Assembly (NCBI GenBank): GCA_900315095.1
Contig: OMXS01000017.1
Span: 1 to 61,808, forward strand
Length of the DNA stretch: 61,808 nucleotides
From: an uncultured Prevotellaceae bacterium
GTDB lineage: Bacteria > Bacteroidota > Bacteroidia > Bacteroidales > Bacteroidaceae
Reading direction: 5' to 3'
The notes below the pieces were generated by a model, which was given only the letters and a program-made list of their open reading frames with translations, did not search any database and was not told where the DNA came from. This document shows, in pieces, positions 44,500-51,229 of this stretch. Every line of letters starts with the position of its first letter. Position 1 is the first letter of the stretch. A program made the translations under genes and the position numbers.

Positions 44500-45399
44500 T
44501 TATTCTGTTTCATCGGCAGCGATTTTCTCAAGCAGTTGCATGTTGATGGTCTCTATCTCGCTTGCCTTGTCGCCCTTGGCCTTTATTGCATCGAGCAACT
44601 TCTGGCGCTCTCCCTTGGTGAAATACTGCAGTTGCGAGGTGGTCAACGGTTCTTTCGACAAGTTGCCTGTCTGGTCGTCTGAGCCAGCCACACGCTTCAG
44701 CGTCATCGGGCTGCCCGCCTCTTCCCAAAGTTCTTCATCCTGCGGGTCGTGCTTCACAGGTGTCACCGTTATTCCTTTTTCTGTGCGGTCTATTTTATAC
44801 ACGTCTTTTCCTAGAATTACGAATGTGCCAGGCATGTCGTAAACAGTAGGAATCTCGTATTTTGTGACCTCTGCACTCAGTCCTGTCACTTCAGGCTTAT
44901 CGGCGCTGAACACCACCTTCGTGCCGTCAGGTTTAGTGTACTCTCCGCTGAACACATAACGAATGATGTCGGTTTTCATTGTCTCGAGCATGCTGGTTGT
45001 CTCATAGTAAACGCCGATGGCCTTGCCGTTCTTGTTGTATCTTATGAGCATTGTCTTGTTGTTGAAGTTCTTCGGCAGAAATTTCTCGCCCTCTTCACCA
45101 TTGAAGACAAAGCCTTCCCAATAGTCGGAGTCGTTCTTGTCTACGCCCCTGAAACCTTTGGCAGAGACAAATCCCTCTTCTGTAGGCACAAGCATGAGCA
45201 ACAAGCCGCCCTCATGCAGGGTGCCTCCCTCGCAGTTGAATCCGCTGTCACATTTCGTGGCAGTGAAAAACTCGAATCCATCGGTCCACGTTTTGCCGCC
45301 GATGTCGGTTGCGTTTGCACCGATTTTGTTTCCTTGAGTCTGACAAGCACAAAGTGCAATTGCTGCAATGGCGATAACTGTCAATAAAGTCTTTTTCAT
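44500..45399 (-). CDS. Lipoprotein, paralogue of the 43556 gene
   Basis: A 299-residue lipoprotein with lipobox AAIALCAC near residue 19. The start at 45399 places the signal peptide at the N-terminus; upstream codons belong to leader DNA. It is the first gene of the minus-strand run of four lipoprotein genes (45399 down to 42090). Sequence blocks match its tandem paralogue, including KCDSGFNCEGG, MLVPTEEGFVSAKGF and the C-terminal GDKASEIETINMQLLEKI. No function recognised. Confidence 0.75.
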   Translation of the reverse strand: MKKTLLTVIAIAAIALCACQTQGNKIGANATDIGGKTWTDGFEFFTATKCDSGFNCEGGTLHEGGLLLMLVPTEEGFVSAKGFRGVDKNDSDYWEGFVFNGEEGEKFLPKNFNNKTMLIRYNKNGKAIGVYYETTSMLETMKTDIIRYVFSGEYTKPDGTKVVFSADKPEVTGLSAEVTKYEIPTVYDMPGTFVILGKDVYKIDRTEKGITVTPVKHDPQDEELWEEAGSPMTLKRVAGSDDQTGNLSKEPLTTSQLQYFTKGERQKLLDAIKAKGDKASEIETINMQLLEKIAADETE

Positions 45400-45536
45400 C
45401 ATAGTCATATATGTTTTTAGGTCATTCAACAGAATTGATAAAAATCCTTGCAAAAATAGGTAAAATAGTTTTATCCTCCAAATAAAAAGTGTGGAGTTTT
45501 ATGTTAAAATAAAAAGTCAACATTTTATCAAGCAGT

Positions 45537-45697
45537 TTACACCTCTTGCAATGCGAAATGCCACCTTTGGCATCCCCAATTGTATATAATCGTGGAGCCG
45601 AAAGGTATATCACACAGCATGCGAAATGCCACTATTCGGCATAATTTTTTATGTAATGCGTTCGGTTTTTTAGGATTTTTAATTACCTTTGCAATCC
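45537..45697 (+). repeat. Promoter-bearing dispersed repeat, copy upstream of the AraC gene
   Basis: It contains TTGTATATAATCGTGGAGC, AAAGGTATATCACACAGCA, then CACTATTCGGCATAATTTT, and ends with the -7 element TACCTTTG at 45684-45691, 22 bases before the AraC start. It mirrors, in opposite orientation, the copy at 34821-34985. Confidence 0.75.
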
Positions 45698-45713
45698 AAA
45701 CCATGAAAGTACA

Positions 45714-46820
45714 ATGCCAGTATACTATTCTCTTACGCTCTTCACATGTGCCGTCATGTCTATAGTTCTTTCTTTGGTGCTTCTGGGTGTTACGATACGC
45801 CAAGATGAGTCGCTGAAGAAATATCGCTCTGCGCGCTGGTGCCTGTGTGCTGCGTTCGTTGCCTTTGGTATTGCAAATATGTTTCAGGCAGGTATGGAGT
45901 ATGACGGCAAACAAGAGGCACTCACCGGTGTGATGATGATATTCATAGGCAGTGTCCAGGCGTTGATGTTCACCATGTTGGCACTCATTTTCATCCGTCC
46001 AGCCATCGTTACTGTGCGTCGTGTGTTGCTGCAGCTTTCGGTTGTATTCTTTGTTTCAGCTTTCCTTTTCATGGCGCGTTTCACCTTCCCCCTGAGTGCC
46101 TTTTACGTTGTTTACTATGTGTGCATTCTCGGCTATGTGGCGTTGATGGCGGCATATACATGGCTGTTTGTGAGGAGCTACAAGGTGTTCCAGAAGCAGA
46201 TGATGGATTTCTACGAGGAAGAAGAGCTGCTCTATCGCATGCGGTGGATAAAGTGGACTTTTTGGTCGGCTCTGGCGGTGGGCATCTTGGCATTGCTGCT
46301 CATCATCGATAACCACATGGTAAACGTGTTGCTCACGTTGCTCTTTACGGCATATTTCCTCTTTGTCACCGTCTCCTTCATTAATTATCAACAGTACGCA
46401 CAGCTCATAGTGCGCGCCTACGAGAGCGAGCCACACGTGAGTCAACAGAGTGTGGAGAAGGAGAAAATGTCGCCGGCTGAGGTTGAGAAGATCAGAGCGG
46501 GCATTAGCGAATGGGTGCGCGAGAAGAAATACGTGGAGTCTGACCATTCGGTGGAAGAGATAGCGAGGCAGCTGGGAACCAACAGCACCACTCTGCGCAA
46601 GTATTTTCACAACTATGTGGGTGAGGATTTCCGCACTTGGCGCATAAGCATGCGCATAGAAGAGGCGAAACGCCTCATCGACGAGAATCCGTCGATAAAG
46701 ATAAATGATGTTGTCAACCTTACTGGCTTCAACGACCGCCCCTATTTCTACCGCATCTTCACGAAGATGACAGGAATGTCGGTGACAGAATACAGGAAAA
46801 ATAGGGGCGGCAATCATTAA
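45714..46820 (+). CDS. Membrane-anchored AraC-family transcriptional regulator
   Basis: A 368-residue protein. The first 220 residues contain six or seven hydrophobic helices (for example LFTCAVMSIVLSLVLLGV and VLLQLSVVFFVSAFLFMA), so the sensor part sits in the inner membrane. The last 100 residues are an AraC/XylS DNA-binding domain: first helix-turn-helix SVEEIARQLGTNSTTLRKYF, second KINDVVNLTGFNDRPYFYRIF, then the family end PxEYR-like SVTEYRKNR. This architecture is common in Prevotella and Bacteroides, with unknown signals. The repeat-borne promoter lies immediately upstream. Its likely targets could be the divergent lipoprotein run, which is inference. Confidence 0.9.
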   Translation: MPVYYSLTLFTCAVMSIVLSLVLLGVTIRQDESLKKYRSARWCLCAAFVAFGIANMFQAGMEYDGKQEALTGVMMIFIGSVQALMFTMLALIFIRPAIVTVRRVLLQLSVVFFVSAFLFMARFTFPLSAFYVVYYVCILGYVALMAAYTWLFVRSYKVFQKQMMDFYEEEELLYRMRWIKWTFWSALAVGILALLLIIDNHMVNVLLTLLFTAYFLFVTVSFINYQQYAQLIVRAYESEPHVSQQSVEKEKMSPAEVEKIRAGISEWVREKKYVESDHSVEEIARQLGTNSTTLRKYFHNYVGEDFRTWRISMRIEEAKRLIDENPSIKINDVVNLTGFNDRPYFYRIFTKMTGMSVTEYRKNRGGNH

Positions 46821-47308
46821 TTCACATTGATAATGATGGTTTTGCCGTTATTGTTAGAGTTGCTTTTATTATTTTGTTTTGTAGATGTAGATGTTTTTTG
46901 CTGCTGTATTGGCAACGCTATATTGCTAATTATAAATGGATTTTGGACACCAGCTTTCTCCCTAAATGTCACTACAGAAGTGTTTTTAGGCAATGGTGGA
47001 AATTCTATTTTATATGTGGCAGTGGATGAGTACTTTTTGCCCCATTGGAAATTCAACGCATTTTTAGCCTGATATTTCTTTCCCGTGGCTTCATCGGTCA
47101 GTGTAGGATAAGCCTCAATCATACTCCACGATGAAACACCTTCTGGCATAGTATATTTCATGTAAAGTATTGTGGATTTTGACGTTCTTTCCACTTTTAT
47201 ACACTTAAATCTCTTGTTGTTTGAGTTTTGGCGAGGGTTGTTATAGGTCTGCGCTGCCAATGACATAGTCATGACGAGCATGAATGCTAATAAAAGATAT
47301 TTTTTCAT
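46817..47308 (-). CDS. Exported protein of unknown function
   Basis: A 163-residue protein with a signal peptide (MKKYLLLAFMLVMTMSLAAQ). The mature part is beta-rich (TLTDEATGKKYQAKNALNFQWGKKYSSTATYKIEFPPLP, in an immunoglobulin-like rhythm) and ends in an asparagine- and serine-rich tail. No family recognised. Its stop overlaps the convergent AraC stop by 4 bases. Confidence 0.7.
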   Translation of the reverse strand: MKKYLLLAFMLVMTMSLAAQTYNNPRQNSNNKRFKCIKVERTSKSTILYMKYTMPEGVSSWSMIEAYPTLTDEATGKKYQAKNALNFQWGKKYSSTATYKIEFPPLPKNTSVVTFREKAGVQNPFIISNIALPIQQQKTSTSTKQNNKSNSNNNGKTIIINVN

Positions 47309-47346
47309 GTTACTAAGTTTTTAATTATTTACGTTAATATTGTTTT

Positions 47347-47475
47347 CTATTTGGTTTCAAGTACAATGCGGAATCCAAGACTGCCAAATACATATCCGCG
47401 AGAAGAACCGCGCCTTGTTACAAGGCAGTCGCTGGCTTTATTCACGAAACTTCTACCGCTTATGTCGTAAATGTC
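47347..47475 (-). pseudogene. Remnant of a formylglycine-generating-enzyme-like gene
   Basis: The minus strand reads DIYDISGRSFVNKASDC, then LVTRRGSSRGYVFGSLGFRI and a stop at 47347. This is the C-terminus of the 48072 gene (GIYDMSGN... and SFVSEANDCRVSRRGSSRGYVFGSLGFRI) with the 50-odd residues between MSG and RGGSF deleted. It directly follows the lectin stop codon. The lectin gene may have been inserted into, or duplicated with, the original copy. There is no start codon or upstream remainder. Confidence 0.8.
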
Positions 47476-47477
47476 CG

Positions 47478-47987
47478 TCACTTGTTAATCTTCCACCTTT
47501 GGGCTTTGGTGCCATTATAATGGTAGAGTTGAATGTTATTGCCGTTGGCGACTGAGCCCTTTCTTAAGTCAATTACATAGTCGGGATTAAGAGCTGATTG
47601 GATGTAGAAATAATCTTTGCCAGCTGGTTTGAGATACCAGCGCTGAGCTTTCGTCCCGTTGTAGTGGTAAAGTTGGATGTTTGTGCCGTCCTGCACGATA
47701 CCTTTCTGAACATCGAGAACATAGTCTGTGTTCATCGCCGAGCGGATGAAATAAGTGCCGTCGCTGTTAGGTTGAAAATACCAATGTTGTGCTTTTGTAC
47801 CGTTCGACCGATAAAGTTGGATGTTTCTGCCATCCTGAACTATTGCTTTTTGCAAGTCAAGACAATAATTAGTGTCTAAAGCCACATGCACATAATAATA
47901 ACCCTTGCCCAGTTGTGCAAATGCTTTGTTCGTGCCCCAAATTGCCATTAGGCAAATCATGCATACAAAAATAGCGATCTTCTTCAT
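47478..47987 (-). CDS. Ricin-type beta-trefoil lectin, exported
   Basis: A 169-residue protein with a signal peptide (about residues 1-24, ending in NKAFAQ) followed by exactly one beta-trefoil of three repeats. Each repeat carries a variant of NIQLYHYNGTKAQRW, ending in the QxW carbohydrate-binding motif, and an upstream DYVLDVQKG or similar (residues near 45, 90 and 135). The second and third repeats are almost identical, a sign of recent internal duplication or strong constraint. It should bind galactose- or xylose-type glycans outside the cell. It has no attached enzyme, which is unusual, and lies between the FGE-like gene and its remnant. Confidence 0.88.
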   Translation of the reverse strand: MKKIAIFVCMICLMAIWGTNKAFAQLGKGYYYVHVALDTNYCLDLQKAIVQDGRNIQLYRSNGTKAQHWYFQPNSDGTYFIRSAMNTDYVLDVQKGIVQDGTNIQLYHYNGTKAQRWYLKPAGKDYFYIQSALNPDYVIDLRKGSVANGNNIQLYHYNGTKAQRWKINK

Positions 47988-48071
47988 AACTAAGATTTTG
48001 CTGTTTTTTGAATTATATATTTTTTGATTGTCCCTATTGAATCCCCGCCCCTAGGGGCAGGGAACCATTAT

Positions 48072-48914
48072 CTATTTATCTACAGACATAGCGATGCGGA
48101 ATCCGAGACTGCCAAAGACATATCCACGAGAAGAACCGCGCCTTGATACACGGCAGTCGTTGGCTTCACTCACGAAGCTGCCGCCGCGCAGGGTAACATC
48201 ACCGCCATCCTTCAGTTCGCACTTCGGGTCGGTCTGGCTGTCCTTGCTGTAGGGAGCATAGTCGTCAGCGCAATATTCATCCACATTGCCGCTCATGTCG
48301 TAGATACCCAGTTCGTTGGGAGCCTTGCCCTTCACCGCATGGCTTCCGCCTTCAATATTATTGAACCAAGCTACATCAGAGAGGTTGTTGGAACCTGCAT
48401 ACTTGAAGCCCTTGCTCTTGTTGCCGCCGCGTGCGGCATATTCCCATTCTGCCTCGGTGGGCAGACGGAACTTGCGACCGGTAATCTCGCTGAGTTTGCT
48501 GGCAAATAAATCGGCATCGCCCCATTCTATTAATACCACGGGAAGTTCTGCTCCCACAGAGTCTGCAGGATTCGAGCCAATGACAGCCTCGTAGAGAGCC
48601 TGAGTCACCTCTGTCTCGGCGATGTAGTAGTCGGAGAGAGTCACGCTGTGAACGGGCTTCTCGTCAGCCTTTGCGTCTGTTCCCTGCTCAGCGGTTGCTC
48701 CCATATCGAATGTACCTCCCTTTACAAGAATCATATTGAAAGTGACACCCTTCACGGTGAACGATACCTTTTCTTCGTCAGCAGTGCTTCCTTTTGAGGT
48801 GCTGTCGACAGGTGCTTCGCTTGACGCGCTCTTTTGGGCGGAAGAAGTGCATGACAAGATAGTCAGAGGAAATGCCACAAGAGACATTAGAAAGAAATAA
48901 TATGCTTTTTTCAT
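48072..48914 (-). CDS. Formylglycine-generating-enzyme-like (SUMF1 domain) lipoprotein
   Basis: A 280-residue lipoprotein: the start at 48914 gives KKAYYFFLMSLVAFPLTILSC with a lipobox cysteine near residue 22. From about 60, FGE-sulfatase motifs appear in order: MILVKGGTFDMG, PVHSVTLSDYYIAETEVT, FRLPTEAEWEYAARGG, YDMSGNVDEYCAD, RGGSFVSEANDC and FGSLGFRIAM. The pair of copper-binding cysteines of true sulfatase-activating enzymes is not obvious, so it may only be a C-type-lectin-like fold in a cell-surface role. A decayed partial duplicate is at 47347-47475. Confidence 0.87.
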   Translation of the reverse strand: MKKAYYFFLMSLVAFPLTILSCTSSAQKSASSEAPVDSTSKGSTADEEKVSFTVKGVTFNMILVKGGTFDMGATAEQGTDAKADEKPVHSVTLSDYYIAETEVTQALYEAVIGSNPADSVGAELPVVLIEWGDADLFASKLSEITGRKFRLPTEAEWEYAARGGNKSKGFKYAGSNNLSDVAWFNNIEGGSHAVKGKAPNELGIYDMSGNVDEYCADDYAPYSKDSQTDPKCELKDGGDVTLRGGSFVSEANDCRVSRRGSSRGYVFGSLGFRIAMSVDK

Positions 48915-48976
48915 TTGGCAGATTTTTAATTGCATTATTAATCTTTTCAAAAAATTCAAACCAACTCTAGCTGTTT

Positions 48977-49528
48977 TTACTTGTCGTTGGTGAAGTTTAC
49001 AAAGAACCATTTGTCTTTTTCATAGCCGCTCATCTCAGGGTCTTTGCCTATAGCCTCAAATTCCATTCCCTCTCCGTCTTCGTTTGGCTTGATATCCTTA
49101 ACTTTTTTCGCGAATTCGTTGTAGTCAGCCTCGTTGCGGAAAGCGATGCTTCCGTATGCCACCGATTCAGCGGTGAGATGTACTATTATTGCGTTTTCAT
49201 CGTCAGCAGTAGACTTTGTGAGTTGTCCCTCGTTGTCGAGCTCAACTGAAGCACCCTTACCGAAGTAGTACTGCAGGTTGTCGCACTGAGCGTCTTTTAC
49301 TTCCTGCTTGAACAATTTCAGAGCCTTGAAGCCCAGGTCGTCGAGCACAGCCTGTGGCACAGAGTCCCACTCGGCATCCACTAAGGCTTTTATCTTTTCG
49401 GGTGTTACACTTGCTGTAGCGGCTGTTTCTGTTGTTTCTGCTTTCTCTTGGTTTGCTGCAGGTTTTGAATTACATGCTGCGAAAATGAATGCTGCCACAG
49501 CAATCATAATCATGGTGTACTTTTTCAT
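48977..49528 (-). CDS. Lipoprotein of unknown function
   Basis: A 183-residue lipoprotein: MKKYTMIMIAVAAFIFAAC carries the lipobox, then a threonine- and alanine-rich linker. The body (about 45-183) has a helix (ALDDLGFKALKLFKQEV) and strands ending in KDKWFFVNF. No family recognised. 63 bases separate it from the FGE-like gene downstream on the same strand. Confidence 0.72.
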   Translation of the reverse strand: MKKYTMIMIAVAAFIFAACNSKPAANQEKAETTETAATASVTPEKIKALVDAEWDSVPQAVLDDLGFKALKLFKQEVKDAQCDNLQYYFGKGASVELDNEGQLTKSTADDENAIIVHLTAESVAYGSIAFRNEADYNEFAKKVKDIKPNEDGEGMEFEAIGKDPEMSGYEKDKWFFVNFTNDK

Positions 49529-49714
49529 AAATGTAAAGTTTTAAAAGTTATAAGTTTATTAAAGATATTATGTTCTATAAAATAAGCATTGCAAAATTAA
49601 GTAAATGTCGGGTACGTCGCAATTAATTAAGTGTGGACTTTTTCATTTGTAGACAAAAGTCCACATGCGAAGACTCGAATACTTTGTAAAAAGACTCGAT
49701 GAAATGGGTGATTT

Positions 49715-50803
49715 TTAGTAGTTGGCACCCCAAAGATACACATCCTTTGGTCCGTTGTAGATGGATTCCTTGTTTCCGTCTTTCCACACGAAAACATTAG
49801 AGTCTTCACTTCCTACTATAGTCATCTTTCCGTTTTCCACGTTAAACAAGAACACACTAATTTCTTGGTCTTTAAATAGCGTCTCTGTCTCTTTTCCGTT
49901 CTTCCATAAAGAAATTGCTATGTTCTTGAATCCACCGATTTCATCGTCCCACTCATCAGCACTTTTTATTATTACATATTCGTCGCTGCCGTCTTTGGCG
50001 TATGCTATGGCGTCGCTCTCTGCTCTCAGGTTCTCCGGTTTTCCGTTACGCCAGAGTGCTGCGGCAGAGGGATTCTCAGCTTCTTCGGCATCAGAGAAAT
50101 TGTTGGGGTCGGTGCTTCTACTTCCGCACGCCACCACATCAGCGCCGTTTACCACCACCATGTGGGCCTCAGATGCGACAGGCTCGAGTTGAGTCACACG
50201 TCCTTCCACGAGAACAGCAGCTTCGCCAAACTGCGAGTTCGTGGTGGCTGTGCCATATACCTTACCGTCAACAACCTTAATGCTGCGAAGAAAATAATTT
50301 TGAAATACATCGGGACCTACTATGGTGCTTTTCAGCCCGTCAGCATAGCGGTATAGTGTTTGTTTACTTCCTGTTTCGTCAGATGTTGTGGCATAGACAA
50401 CAGGTTTTCCGTTTTGTATCACTATTTGCGCGGGGCCAGCATTTGGTCCTGTTTTGTCGAGCACCGTTGCTGTGTTGTTGGCATAGAGAACTATATTGTT
50501 GTCCTGATGACATAAAGCATAGATGTCATTACCTCTTGCTATTGCAGCAATCACATTGCCTTCGTTCTCCATAGAGAGGTTCTTGCCAGCATCGCTCAGA
50601 GTAACCTGTTCGCCGTCAACCCATAGTACGGGTTTCTCGTCCATTTGACCAAAGATACACAGCTTGGCATCAGTGTTTTTCTCCATTTCATCGATGGTTT
50701 CGGTTTCCGAAACGTTTCCCAAAGCCTTTTGTATTTTTTCCTTCATTCCACTACAACTTGTCAGACAAGACAAGGATAGCATGATGGCAAATATTTTCTT
50801 CAT
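49715..50803 (-). CDS. Beta-propeller-like lipoprotein
   Basis: A 362-residue lipoprotein. The ATG at 50803 gives MKKIFAIMLSLSCLTSC with a lipobox cysteine near residue 17. The rest consists of repeating 40-50 residue strands of the form xxALWRNGKPxxL, ISLWKNGKETETLF, VFVWKDGNKESIY and VLWVDGEQVTLS, a pattern expected of propeller blades with about six or seven copies. Such proteins usually act as binding scaffolds in the periplasm or on the surface. The upstream 66 bases read as untranslated leader. No partner gene suggests a role. Confidence 0.78.
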   Translation of the reverse strand: MKKIFAIMLSLSCLTSCSGMKEKIQKALGNVSETETIDEMEKNTDAKLCIFGQMDEKPVLWVDGEQVTLSDAGKNLSMENEGNVIAAIARGNDIYALCHQDNNIVLYANNTATVLDKTGPNAGPAQIVIQNGKPVVYATTSDETGSKQTLYRYADGLKSTIVGPDVFQNYFLRSIKVVDGKVYGTATTNSQFGEAAVLVEGRVTQLEPVASEAHMVVVNGADVVACGSRSTDPNNFSDAEEAENPSAAALWRNGKPENLRAESDAIAYAKDGSDEYVIIKSADEWDDEIGGFKNIAISLWKNGKETETLFKDQEISVFLFNVENGKMTIVGSEDSNVFVWKDGNKESIYNGPKDVYLWGANY

Positions 50804-50880
50804 ATCGTTTGGTTTTAGGTGATTAGTAATATCAGTGCACAAAGATAGTAAATATTTTTGAAAACGCAATAATCACAAGA

Positions 50881-50916
50881 AAAAAACCGCTGTGTTTCTC
50901 AACATAGCGGTTTTTT
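50881..50916 (-). terminator. Rho-independent terminator
   Basis: AAAAAACCGCT and AGCGGTTTTTT arms with one further G-U pair. T tracts occur on both sides. It lies between two divergently transcribed genes (the propeller lipoprotein and topA), where neither would need one. Confidence 0.85.
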
Positions 50917-51083
50917 CTTTTGCCTTGTCATTCATCAACGAACTTTCAGGCATGTTTTATTAAGAAAAAGTTAATCTATTACTTAATGATAACAATAACA
51001 TTTTATGTATTCAGCAATGCCTCTACTGTTGGCTCAAGACATCGCATGACTTAATGTTCATACACATGATTCGGTTATTAATG
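50881..51083 (-). ncRNA. Candidate small RNA upstream of topA
   Basis: A leftward -7 element TATCTTTG (51090-51097) is followed about 170 bases later by the strong terminator at 50881-50916, with no gene between. The only open frame is about 14 codons (from an ATG near 51068). No known RNA family recognised. The rest of the 50804-51229 spacer holds the topA promoter and nothing else visible. Confidence 0.45.
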
Positions 51084-51194
51084 ATTGTGCAAAGATAAAG
51101 AAAATTATTGAGAAATAACCCATCTCGTTGGGTGCAAATGGTTAAAAAACCAAAAAATAGTATATATAATAAGGTATATGCGAACTTTTTATTC

Positions 51195-51202
51195 TAATTT
51201 TG
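51195..51202 (+). promoter_or_regulatory. topA promoter -7 element
   Basis: TAATTTTG. Since transcription starts near 51209, the true start codon is at 51230 and not the earlier ATG at 51200. Confidence 0.65.
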
Positions 51203-51229
51203 TCGCCCAAAATTAAAGTTTTAAACATT

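Noticed and set aside
48072-48914. FGE-like protein as a genuine sulfatase-activating enzyme
   Set aside because: The pair of catalytic cysteines is not evident and there is no sulfatase gene in the window.
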